Part shown: piece by piece, positions 18,448 through 26,312 of the stretch
Layout: every line of letters starts with the position of its first letter
Numbering within the stretch: the first letter of the stretch is position 1
Origin: Rhodopseudomonas palustris
Lineage (GTDB): Bacteria > Pseudomonadota > Alphaproteobacteria > Rhizobiales > Xanthobacteraceae
Reading direction: 5' to 3'
Length of the DNA: 64,000 nucleotides
Assembly (NCBI RefSeq): GCF_003031265.1
Contig: NZ_CP019966.1
Location: forward strand, 2,232,001 to 2,296,000
Translations under genes and position numbers: made by a program
The notes under the pieces: generated by a model
The model's database searches: none
Seen by the model: only the letters and a program-made list of their open reading frames with translations
Told to the model about the DNA's origin: nothing

Positions 18448-19047
18448 ATGAAGAAGGTTCTGCTCGCCGGCGTCGCCGCGCTCGTGTTCGCCGGTTCGAC
18501 GGCGGCTTACGCCGAGCATCGCGGCTGGTTCGATCATGGCCGGCACGCATTCAGCGCTCAGGATCGCAGCGCGTTCGCCGACGCCAAGATCGCGGCCGTG
18601 AAGGCCGGGCTGCAGCTCACCCCCGATCAGGAGAAGCTGTGGCCGCCGGTCGAGGCCGCGGTGAAGGATCTGGTCAAGCTGCGGATCGACCGCGCCCAGG
18701 CGCGGATGAAGGCCCGCGACGACGACCGCGAGCCGCGTGATGCCGATCCGGTGGCACGGCTGCGGGACCGCGCCGATTCGATGGCCGCGACCGCGGCTGC
18801 GATGAAGAAGATCGCCGACGCCGCCGACCCGCTCTACAAATCGCTCGACGACAGCCAGAAGCGCCGCCTGCGGGTGCTGACCCGGATGGAGGGCGGCGGT
18901 TTCGGCTGGCGCCATCATCACGGCTTCATGCACCGCGACCGTGACGGCGACGACGATCGCGGCCCGCGCTGGGAGCGCGGCGGCCGCGGCCCGATGATGG
19001 ACCGGCACGGCCCGATGGACGACGGCGACGGCCCGAGCCGGCTTTGA
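18448..19047 (+). CDS. LTXXQ-motif (CpxP/Spy-like) periplasmic protein, 199 aa
   Basis: A Sec signal peptide (residues 1-23, cleaved after AAYA) is followed by a helical domain. The motif LQLTPDQEKLWPP near residues 53-65 is the LTxxQ signature, with charged amphipathic helices to about residue 145. The C-terminal 50 residues are low-complexity, rich in His, Arg, Asp, Gly and Met (HHHGFMHRDRDGDDD), which could bind metal. CpxP/Spy/CnrX-like proteins act in the periplasm as chaperones or metal/stress sensors. AAGGAGG gives an excellent ribosome-binding site. Its upstream motif is shared with the RND efflux operon at 37.7 kb. Confidence 0.8.
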   Translation: MKKVLLAGVAALVFAGSTAAYAEHRGWFDHGRHAFSAQDRSAFADAKIAAVKAGLQLTPDQEKLWPPVEAAVKDLVKLRIDRAQARMKARDDDREPRDADPVARLRDRADSMAATAAAMKKIADAADPLYKSLDDSQKRRLRVLTRMEGGGFGWRHHHGFMHRDRDGDDDRGPRWERGGRGPMMDRHGPMDDGDGPSRL

Positions 19048-19063
19048 CTTAGACTTCGACAAG

Positions 19064-19096
19064 GACCTCCGGCGGCCGCATAAGCCGCCGGAGGTC
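19064..19096 (+). terminator. 13-bp hairpin after the Spy-like gene
   Basis: GACCTCCGGCGGC (19064-19076) pairs perfectly with GCCGCCGGAGGTC (19084-19096) around CGCATAA. No T-run follows, so it may be a Rho-type or bidirectional terminator. Confidence 0.6.
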
Positions 19097-19391
19097 ACTT
19101 CCAGATTCACCTTAGACCGTCTCCGACAGCGGTCATGCGTCCTCGGAAGAGCACGAGCCGGCCGTTTGGCAGGTCCTCGCGCGCCGCGCATCGGATTGTG
19201 GGAGAACAGGAGGCTTCGGCAGGAGCGCACGGCCGTCTTGGCCTGCTTCAAACCCGCTGAAACTGCTGCGATTTTCGCGACCCGAAGTTTCTCCCCACAG
19301 ATGTGAAAAAAGTCGTCCGCATTGCTGGACATCCCCGGTGGGCTTTGCTAAACGACGCCGTCCCCGCAAGGGACCCAGCCGAAACGGCTGC
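19097..19391. other. Intergenic stretch before tRNA-Lys
   Basis: No protein-coding gene is supported. A weak promoter candidate for the tRNA, TTGCTG (19322-19327) with TGCTAA (19346-19351), lies about 40 bases before the tRNA. The rest shows no recognisable structure. Confidence 0.35.
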
Positions 19392-19467
<76 letters not shown>

Positions 19468-19901
19468 CTTCAACCTTCTCATATGTTGAATGGTGTTAAA
19501 ACACGACCGACGTGCAGACGCACGACGGCTTTGTGTTTCCTGACCGAACCTATGCAGGCGCTCGAGCGTATTGGCTTGATCTCCGTACGCCGCAATTCGC
19601 GCTGACCCTCTGTTGAGCAGCGCGTACGATTGATCCTCCGTAGACTGAGCCGATTGGTGTCGCGGAAGCGGCCACATCGTCTGTATTTGTTACGCGAACA
19701 AACGATCGCGACTCTCGTTCGCCAAAGCTCATCACATTGCAGATCAAATTCTTGCCAGGTGCGGCGATCAGTAAGCTGCTCGACGTTGCGCGATCCGCAA
19801 ATTAGTTCCGTTCCAGAAGGTGAGCGCCTCTCGATCTCAGCGTTGATTTGAGACCAATGATCAACGTGTGAGCATCTTGCGAGTAAGGGACCAGCAGCGG
19901 T
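19468..19901. other. Gene-poor, less GC-rich stretch after tRNA-Lys
   Basis: About 430 bases with visibly lower G+C than the flanks and no convincing gene; short open frames are Arg/Ser-rich noise. No integrase, IS end or repeat of the tRNA 3' end was seen. It could be decayed DNA from a past insertion at the tRNA, which is inference only. Confidence 0.4.
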
Positions 19902-20396
19902 TCATTCGAGCGAGGGCGCCTCGGTGTCCTGGTTGGCATTCTGCGCAACGATGCGCTGCATCATTGCGACGAACTGAGTTCGCTCGCGTGCCGACAGGCC
20001 TTGCAGCGTCGCCTCGTGGGCGGAGCGGGCGGCGCCTTCGATCTTAGCCAGGAGATGAGCGCCGGCCTTCGTGAGGCGGCACAAGCGGGCGCGGCGGTCT
20101 TCGGCGTTGACCGGTCGCTCGACCAGGTGGCGGGCTTCGAGGCGTTTGAGTGCGCCGGTGGTCGTGGTTCGGTCGAGCGCGATGTCAGCCGCGAGCGTTG
20201 TTTGATCGGCGGTTTTGCGGGCCGCGAGCGCAGACAGCAGGCTGTATTGCAGCGGTGTGACTTCAAATTCAGCACATGCCTGCTGAAACAGCGCCACATG
20301 GATCTGGTGCAAGCGCCGGATCAGAAAGCCGGGACGCTGGGCCAAGGGCCAAGGTTCGTGCGTCGCCTCGACCGCGCGGAAATGCTTCTGCCGCAA
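19902..20396 (-). CDS. MarR family transcriptional regulator, 164 aa
   Basis: Winged-helix repressor or activator. Dimerisation helices flank a DNA-binding core with TPLQYSLLSALAARKTADQTTLAADIALDRTTTTG-type spacing, and the recognition helix lies around DRTTTTGALKRLE near residues 74-86. The wing contains EDRRARLCRLT, the conserved D-x-R motif of MarR. The start is a TTG at 20396 with GGAGAG eight bases upstream; no ATG is suitably placed. It is divergent from the catabolic operon, separated by about 165 bases holding a perfect palindrome, so it is the likely local regulator. MarR proteins of this type often respond to aromatic acids. Confidence 0.88.
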   Translation of the reverse strand: MRQKHFRAVEATHEPWPLAQRPGFLIRRLHQIHVALFQQACAEFEVTPLQYSLLSALAARKTADQTTLAADIALDRTTTTGALKRLEARHLVERPVNAEDRRARLCRLTKAGAHLLAKIEGAARSAHEATLQGLSARERTQFVAMMQRIVAQNANQDTEAPSLE

Positions 20397-20514
20397 GCGT
20401 TTCTCTCCATCTCTGCAAGCTGAACGGCCGGCGCCGCGCAGCGAAAATCAGTAACGCGATTCTCTCCGTCCTTGGTCTCTTAGACTTTGGCATAAGCCTT
20501 GCTAGATGCAAATG

Positions 20515-20528
20515 CGAAGCATGCTTCG
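20515..20528. promoter_or_regulatory. Candidate MarR operator, 14-bp palindrome
   Basis: CGAAGCATGCTTCG is a perfect palindrome 32 bases upstream of the amidohydrolase start, in the divergent region shared with marR. Position and symmetry fit a MarR-family operator, but the sequence has not been matched to a characterised site. Confidence 0.55.
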
Positions 20529-20560
20529 TAATTTTGGTCAGGTTCGTGGAGAGCAGTTCG

Positions 20561-21838
20561 ATGTCGGTGAGTGCCAGCTTTGATCTTCTGTTGCGTGGCG
20601 GGCGCGTGATCTGCGCGGCGTCCGGCATCGATGGCGTGATGGATGTCGCGGTGAGGGGCGGCAAGATCGCCGCCGTGCAGAAGGACATTCTGCCGTCGAG
20701 CGCCAAGGAGGTGGTGGACGTTGCCGGCCAGCTGGTGCTGCCCGGGCTGATCGATACGCACGCGCACATCTATCAGTATGTGTCCGGCCGCTTCGGCATG
20801 AACCCCGATATGGTCGGCGTGCGGTCGGGCGTCACGGCGCTGATCGATCAGGGCGGCCCGTCTTGCATGACGCTGCCGGGCTTCCGTCACTTCATCGCCG
20901 AGCCGGCGAAGTCGCGCGTTTATGCGTTCCTGTCGGCGTATCTGGTTGGTGGCCTGGAAGGTCATTACTACCCGCAGCTCTACAGCCCGGAGGGCGTCGA
21001 CATCGACGCCACCGTGAAGGCCGCGCGCGCCAATCCGGACATCGTGCGCGGCATCAAAGCGCATGCGGAGATCGGCGGCTTTGCACGCTGGGGCATTCGC
21101 GTCATCGAGATGGCGGCGGAGATCGGCCGCCGCGCCGAGCTGCCGGTGTATGTGCATTTCGGCCAGCTCTGGGGCCTGCCGGAGAGCGGCGCCAATGGCG
21201 AAGACGCCGACACGATCCTGACCCGCGTCATTCCGCTGCTGAAGGAAGGCGACGTGCTGGCGCATCCGTTCACGCGCCACCCTGGCGGCTTCATCAATCG
21301 CGAAGGCGTCGTCCATCCTGTGATTCAGGCGGCGCTCGATCGCGGTCTGAAGGTCGATGTCGGCCACGGCAGCCACTTCTCTTATCGGCTTGCCAAGAAG
21401 GCGATCGCCGCTGGCATCGTGCCGACGACGCTTGGCGCCGACATTCACGGCTACAACACCCATGTGCCGGCGCCGGCCGGAACGCCCGATCAGCACGAGG
21501 ACGAGGAGAACCATCCGTTCGCCGGGCAGGCCAAGTTCAGCCTGGTGCAGGCGATGAGTTCGATGATGGCGCTCGGCCTGTCGCTGGAGCAGGTGGTGCC
21601 GATGGTCACCGCCAATCCGGCCAAGATGATCAATCGAGCCGATGAGATTGGCGCGCTGAAGGTCGGGATGGCGGCGGACGTGTCGGTGCTGACGCAGCGC
21701 GCCGGCCGCTTCGTGCTGCGCGACAATGAGAACACCGAAGTCATCGCGGACAGCCTGCTGCAGCCGGCCTTCTGCCTGCGCGCCGGCGTTCGCTACGACG
21801 CCGACGCCGCGATCCTGCCCGAAGCCGTTGCAGCCTGA
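20561..21838 (+). CDS. Amidohydrolase/deacetylase family metallohydrolase, 425 aa
   Basis: Amidohydrolase superfamily TIM barrel. The first metal ligands are DTHAH (His67, His69). A GIKAH lysine near residue 166, which may be carboxylated, and further His/Asp motifs (YVHFGQ, LAHPFTRHPGG, GADIHGYNTH) complete a binuclear site. The sequence resembles the dihydroorotase-like branch (COG3964), whose known members deacetylate small acids or are misannotated dihydroorotases; pyrimidine synthesis is unlikely here. The ATG at 20561 follows GGAGAGC. It is the first gene of the catabolic operon, 13 bases before the CoxL-like gene, so it probably hydrolyses an amide, lactam or ester in that pathway. Confidence 0.85.
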   Translation: MSVSASFDLLLRGGRVICAASGIDGVMDVAVRGGKIAAVQKDILPSSAKEVVDVAGQLVLPGLIDTHAHIYQYVSGRFGMNPDMVGVRSGVTALIDQGGPSCMTLPGFRHFIAEPAKSRVYAFLSAYLVGGLEGHYYPQLYSPEGVDIDATVKAARANPDIVRGIKAHAEIGGFARWGIRVIEMAAEIGRRAELPVYVHFGQLWGLPESGANGEDADTILTRVIPLLKEGDVLAHPFTRHPGGFINREGVVHPVIQAALDRGLKVDVGHGSHFSYRLAKKAIAAGIVPTTLGADIHGYNTHVPAPAGTPDQHEDEENHPFAGQAKFSLVQAMSSMMALGLSLEQVVPMVTANPAKMINRADEIGALKVGMAADVSVLTQRAGRFVLRDNENTEVIADSLLQPAFCLRAGVRYDADAAILPEAVAA

Positions 21839-21851
21839 GGAGGGATCGGCG

Positions 21852-24224
21852 GTGCACGGACGGATCGATCAGCGTCAGGGCAGCGGGCAGGGCGTCGGTG
21901 CACGCCTGCCGCGCAAGGAGGACGATCGCCTGATGCGCGGTCGCGGCCAATACGTGGCCGACATCCGCCTCGCCGGGATGCAGGACGTCGCCTTCGTGCG
22001 CAGTCCGCTGGCGCATGCTCGCCTCCGCGGCATCCATGTGCCGGAAGCGTATCGCGACCGGGTGTTCACCGCCGCGGATCTCGTTGGTGTCAATCCGATC
22101 CGGGCGGTGTCGGGACTGCCGGGCTTCAAGATCTCCGAACAGCCGGTGCTGGCGACCGAAAAGGTCCGGCAGGTCGGCGAACTGATCGCGATGTGTGTCG
22201 CGCCGACGCGCGCTGAAGCCGAGGATATCGCGGCCGCCGTGGTGCTCGATCTCGAAGAGTTGCCGGCGGTGCACGACATGCGGCAGGCGCGCGCACCCGG
22301 TGCGCCGCTGGTGCACGAGCATTGGGGCGATAACGTCTTCCTCGAAACCAATTTCGAGGTCGACATCTCGGCGGCGCTCGACGCGCCCGTCAAAGTGTCG
22401 CGCGAGATCACCACGGCGCGGCAGTGTATGGCGCCGCTCGAAGGCCGCGGAGTGGTCGCCAGCTTTGATCACCGGCTCGATCAGCTCGTCGTCACGACCT
22501 CGGCGCAGATGCCGCATATCAATCGGAGCGGCCTTGCCGAATGCCTCGGCATGGACCAGGGCCGCATCCGGGTGATCTCGCCGGATGTCGGCGGCGGGTT
22601 CGGGCACAAGGGCATCCTGCTGCCCGAGGAAGTCTGCCTGTCGTGGCTGACGATGCGGCTCGGCCATCCGGTGCGCTGGATCGAGGACCGTCGCGAACAT
22701 CTCACTGCCAGCGCCAATTGCCGCGAGCATCATTACAAGATCACGCTCTATGCCGATCGCGATGGCAAGCTGCGCGGGATCGATTGCGAGGCGACGGTCG
22801 ATTCCGGCGCGTACTCGTCCTATCCGTTCTCCGCATGCCTCGAAGCCGCGCAGGTCGCCAGCATCCTGCCCGGGCCGTATGTGATGCCGGCCTATCGCTG
22901 CCGGACCTTTTCAGTCGCGACCAACAAATGTCCGATCCTGCCGTATCGCGGCGTCGCGCGCACCGGTGTCTGCTTCGCGCTGGAACTGATGCTCGATCTC
23001 GTCGCGGCCGAAACAGGGCTGGAGCCGAGCGAAGTGCGGCTGCGCAATTTGGTGCGGCCCGAGCAGATGCCGTTCGACAACATCACCAACAAGCATTTCG
23101 ACAGCGGCGACTACCCAGAAGCGATGCGGCGGGCGCTGGAGGCCATTGATATCGAGGCCCTGCGCGCGCGGCAGCGCCGCGGCGAGCCGGACGGACGCCG
23201 TATCGGGCTCGGCGTGTCGATCTATTGCGAGCAGGCTGCGCACGGCACGTCGGTGTATTCCGGCTGGGGCATCCCGATGGTGCCGGGCCATGAGCAGGCA
23301 ACGGCCCGGCTGACCCCGGACGGCGGGCTCGAACTGCGCGTCGGCGTGCATTCGCACGGCCAGAGCATGGAAACCACGCTGGCGCAGGTCGCCCACGAGA
23401 TGCTCGGCATCGATGTCGGCAACGTGCGGATCATCCTGGGCGACACGGCGATGACGCCGTATTCGACCGGCACATGGGGCTCGCGCTGCGCCGTGATGGC
23501 CGGCGGAGCAGTGGCGACCGCGTGCGGCGATCTCGGCGACCGCATCAAGCGCATCGGCGCCAAGCTGCTGCAGCAGGATTTGGCCGACGTCGAACTGCGC
23601 GACGGCGAGGTCCACGGCCCGAACGGCAGCGTGACGCTGCGCGAGATCGCCCACACCTGGTATCGCCGCCCGCAGGATCTGCCGAAGGATGTCGATCCCG
23701 GCGGCCTCGACGTCACCTCCGGCTACAAGCCGCAGCGCGATAGCGGCACTTTCAGCTACGCCGCGCATGCGGCGGTCGTCGCCGTCGATCCCGATCTCGG
23801 CGCGGTCGAAATTCTCGACTACGTGATCGTCGAAGATGGCGGCGTGCTGATCAATCCGATGGTGGTCGACGGCCAGATTTTCGGCGGCCTCGCGCAGGGC
23901 ATTGGCACCGCGCTCTATGAAGAGATGCCGTTTGATGCGAGCGGTCAGCCGCTGGCGACGACATTTGCGGATTATCTGTTGCCAGGCCCGACCGAAGTGC
24001 CGGCGCCACGGCTCGATCACATGGAGACGCCGGCGCCCTATACGCGGTTCGGCGTCAAGGGGATCGGCGAGGGTGGTGCGATCGCGCCGCCGGCCGCGAT
24101 CGCCAACGCCGTCAACGACGCGCTGCGGCCCTATGGCGCTGAACTGATGCGGTCTCCGATCACGCCGCATCGTGTGGTCGAAGCGTTGATCGCGGCGCAG
24201 AACGCGCGGAGGGCGGCCGCATGA
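21852..24224 (+). CDS. Molybdenum hydroxylase large subunit (CoxL/XdhB-like, form II), 790 aa
   Basis: Binds molybdopterin-cytosine dinucleotide and hydroxylates an aldehyde or heteroaromatic substrate using water. The N-terminal Ald_Xan_dh domain starts near RGRGQYVADIRLAGM. The MoCo domain includes GGGFGHKG, and the active-site loop reads PYRGVAR near residue 363. This resembles the AYRGAGR of form II enzymes and lacks the AYRCSFR of true CO dehydrogenase. The catalytic Glu is in GVKGIGEGG near residue 735. A GTG start at 21852 follows GAGGAGGGA. The stop overlaps the CoxM start. The substrate is unknown. Confidence 0.92.
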   Translation: MHGRIDQRQGSGQGVGARLPRKEDDRLMRGRGQYVADIRLAGMQDVAFVRSPLAHARLRGIHVPEAYRDRVFTAADLVGVNPIRAVSGLPGFKISEQPVLATEKVRQVGELIAMCVAPTRAEAEDIAAAVVLDLEELPAVHDMRQARAPGAPLVHEHWGDNVFLETNFEVDISAALDAPVKVSREITTARQCMAPLEGRGVVASFDHRLDQLVVTTSAQMPHINRSGLAECLGMDQGRIRVISPDVGGGFGHKGILLPEEVCLSWLTMRLGHPVRWIEDRREHLTASANCREHHYKITLYADRDGKLRGIDCEATVDSGAYSSYPFSACLEAAQVASILPGPYVMPAYRCRTFSVATNKCPILPYRGVARTGVCFALELMLDLVAAETGLEPSEVRLRNLVRPEQMPFDNITNKHFDSGDYPEAMRRALEAIDIEALRARQRRGEPDGRRIGLGVSIYCEQAAHGTSVYSGWGIPMVPGHEQATARLTPDGGLELRVGVHSHGQSMETTLAQVAHEMLGIDVGNVRIILGDTAMTPYSTGTWGSRCAVMAGGAVATACGDLGDRIKRIGAKLLQQDLADVELRDGEVHGPNGSVTLREIAHTWYRRPQDLPKDVDPGGLDVTSGYKPQRDSGTFSYAAHAAVVAVDPDLGAVEILDYVIVEDGGVLINPMVVDGQIFGGLAQGIGTALYEEMPFDASGQPLATTFADYLLPGPTEVPAPRLDHMETPAPYTRFGVKGIGEGGAIAPPAAIANAVNDALRPYGAELMRSPITPHRVVEALIAAQNARRAAA

Positions 24225-25051
24225 AGCCCGCGCCGTTCGATTACGCCCGCCCGCGCGATCTCACCTCTGCATTGGCGTTGCTTGCCAGCAACGCCGGCGC
24301 CAAGGTGATGGCCGGCGGCCAGTCGCTGGGGCCGATGCTGAACCTGCGGCTGGCGCAGCCGGAGCAGATCGTCGACATCACCGCCATCGACGAGCTGAAG
24401 CAGGCCGAGATCCGCGGCGACGAGCTGGTGCTCGGCGCCTGCGTCACCCACGCCGATATCGAAGACGGCCGCGTCCCGGACGTCAGCGCCGGCGCGATGC
24501 GGAGCGTCGCGGCCAATATCGCCTATCGCGCGGTGCGCAATCGCGGCACGATCGGTGGCTCGCTGAGCCATGCCGACCCGGCTGCCGACTGGGTGTCGGT
24601 GCTGACGGCGCTCGGCGCACGCGTGACGCTGCGCAGCGCATCCGCAAGCCGACAGGTGTCATTGTCCGAATTCATCGTCGGTGCGCTGCAGAGCTGTTTG
24701 CAGCCCGGCGAACTGGTGGCTGCGATCCATATTCCGAAGCGGTCTGGTGCGGCTCATTGGGGCTATGTGAAGGCCTGCCGCAAGACCGGCGAGTTCGCGC
24801 ACGGCCAGTGCGCGGCGCTGATCGATCCCGGCGCGGGCAGTGCGCGAATCGTCATCGGCGCGCTCGATGCCGCACCGGTCCTGATCGCGAAGCCGGCCGA
24901 GCTGTTCGGCGGCCGTGTCGACGCCGACTACAAGACCCGGTTCGATCCGCGCGTGGCGGACCGATTGCTGAACGAAGCAGGCGTCACCGATGCCGTGCAT
25001 CGCCACATCCATCTCACGGTGCTGAAGCGCGCCCTGCAGGAGGCCGCATGA
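24221..25051 (+). CDS. Molybdenum hydroxylase FAD subunit (CoxM-like), 276 aa
   Basis: FAD-binding electron-transfer subunit of the PCMH/VAO fold. The flavin-binding motifs AGGQSLGPML (near residue 31) and the later TIGGSLSHADPAAD (near 110) match CoxM/XdhC-type proteins. A C-terminal CO_deh_flav_C domain follows from about residue 170. Overlaps with the genes on both sides (ATGA at 24221 and 25048) indicate stoichiometric translation of the three subunits. Confidence 0.93.
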   Translation: MKPAPFDYARPRDLTSALALLASNAGAKVMAGGQSLGPMLNLRLAQPEQIVDITAIDELKQAEIRGDELVLGACVTHADIEDGRVPDVSAGAMRSVAANIAYRAVRNRGTIGGSLSHADPAADWVSVLTALGARVTLRSASASRQVSLSEFIVGALQSCLQPGELVAAIHIPKRSGAAHWGYVKACRKTGEFAHGQCAALIDPGAGSARIVIGALDAAPVLIAKPAELFGGRVDADYKTRFDPRVADRLLNEAGVTDAVHRHIHLTVLKRALQEAA

Positions 25052-26235
25052 GCACGCTGGCGCTGACCGTCAACCGCTGTGCCGTCGATTGCCGGTCCGA
25101 GCCGCGCACCAGCCTCGCCGACCTGGTGCGCGATCAACTCGATCTGACCGGTACGCATCTAGGCTGCGAACACGGCGTCTGCGGTGCCTGCACGGTGTTG
25201 ATCGACGGCGTTCCGGCGCGTTCGTGCATCACCTTCGCAGCGGCTTGCGAAGGCGCTGCTGTCACTACCATCGAAGGACTCGACGACGACGAGATCGCGA
25301 CCGAACTCCGCGCCGCGTTCACACGCGAACACGCGCTGCAATGCGGCTACTGCACCCCCGGCATGCTGGTGTCGGCGCGCGATCTGGTGCTGCGGCTGCC
25401 CGATGCGGACGAGCATCAGATTCGTATCGGCATGAGTGGAAATCTCTGCCGCTGCACCGGCTATGTCGGCATCGTCCGCGCAGTGATGTCGGTGATTGCC
25501 GCGCGTCGCGCGCGTGGCATCCAACCCGTCGTCGGTGGGGGGCGTACGATACTTGGGCCGGCTGGATCGGGGCATGGCGCGGCGAAGGCCGATCTCCGTG
25601 TGGCGTCGCCGTCTGCGGCGGCGAGCGTAACAGCGACTCGTCCGGCTGCTGCGATTGCTGACTTCACGCCGACCGCCACGATCGAGCAGGCGTTCGAGGT
25701 GCAGCATCCGCCCGCGGACGTCGCTGCGTTGTTCGCAGATGTCGCCGCGGTCGCTGCCTGTTTGCCTGGCGTCGCTCTGACCAACGCCGCCGATCCCAAT
25801 CGCATCGAAGGCGAGATCCGCGTGCAGGTCGGGCCGATCGCGGCGCAATTCGCGGGCGTCGCCCGGATCGAGCGTGCCGCTGACGGCTGCTCGGGTCGCA
25901 TCATCGGCACCGGCAATGATCGCCGCAGCCGGTCGTCGACCCAGGGTGAAATCCGCTACCGACTGACGCCGCTGGGTGAGGGGCGCGTGACACGGGTCGA
26001 TCTGACGATCGGCTACACGCTCACTGGTCTGCTGGCGCAGGTCGGACGTAGCGGCCTGGTGCGCGATCTTGCGCGACGGCTGGTCGATCAGTTCGCAGCC
26101 AATCTCGAACGCAAGCTGTCCGGTGAGACGGTCGGTCCTGCTCAAGCTGCACAACATCTCAACGGGCTGGCACTTCTGCTCAGCCTGATAAGGGCGCGGC
26201 TGCCGCGCTGGCTGGGAGGGACGTCCCGCCATTAG
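25048..26235 (+). CDS. CoxS-type [2Fe-2S] subunit fused to a CoxG-like domain, 395 aa
   Basis: Residues 1-155 are a complete molybdenum-hydroxylase iron-sulfur subunit. The plant-type cluster ligands are Cys40, Cys45, Cys48 and Cys60; the second-cluster ligands are Cys99, Cys102, Cys134 and Cys136. An Ala/Gly-rich linker of about 50 residues follows. Residues from about 208 form a CoxG/SRPBCC domain (IEQAFEVQHPPADVAALFAD, CLPGV, GRIIGTGND). CoxG is normally a separate membrane-anchoring or assembly protein, so the fusion would hold it at 1:1 with the enzyme. The C-terminus ends in a hydrophobic, basic helix that could contact membrane. Confidence 0.9.
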   Translation: MSTLALTVNRCAVDCRSEPRTSLADLVRDQLDLTGTHLGCEHGVCGACTVLIDGVPARSCITFAAACEGAAVTTIEGLDDDEIATELRAAFTREHALQCGYCTPGMLVSARDLVLRLPDADEHQIRIGMSGNLCRCTGYVGIVRAVMSVIAARRARGIQPVVGGGRTILGPAGSGHGAAKADLRVASPSAAASVTATRPAAAIADFTPTATIEQAFEVQHPPADVAALFADVAAVAACLPGVALTNAADPNRIEGEIRVQVGPIAAQFAGVARIERAADGCSGRIIGTGNDRRSRSSTQGEIRYRLTPLGEGRVTRVDLTIGYTLTGLLAQVGRSGLVRDLARRLVDQFAANLERKLSGETVGPAQAAQHLNGLALLLSLIRARLPRWLGGTSRH

Positions 26236-26280
26236 CGGCGGGCGAAGTCGACGTGCGACGGACGCCGGGGGCGGCGTCCG
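26225..26280 (+). terminator. Two tandem hairpins between hydroxylase and transporter genes
   Basis: CCCGCC/GGCGGG (26225-26230 and 26237-26242) has the CoxS stop codon in its loop. CGGACGCC/GGCGTCCG (26259-26266 and 26273-26280) follows. Without T-runs, they more likely stabilise or partly terminate the message at the enzyme-transporter boundary. Confidence 0.5.
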
Positions 26281-26312
26281 GTGAAACAACAAACGATCAC
26301 GGAGAAACGAGG

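Noticed and set aside
20561..21838. Dihydroorotase (pyrC) of pyrimidine synthesis
   Set aside because: The metal-site pattern fits the wider amidohydrolase superfamily, but the gene sits in a catabolic operon and matches the COG3964-like branch, which is known to be misannotated as dihydroorotase.
21852..26235. Aerobic CO dehydrogenase (form I coxMSL)
   Set aside because: The large subunit lacks the AYRCSFR loop and the gene order is L-M-S. It is better read as a form II molybdenum hydroxylase of unknown substrate.
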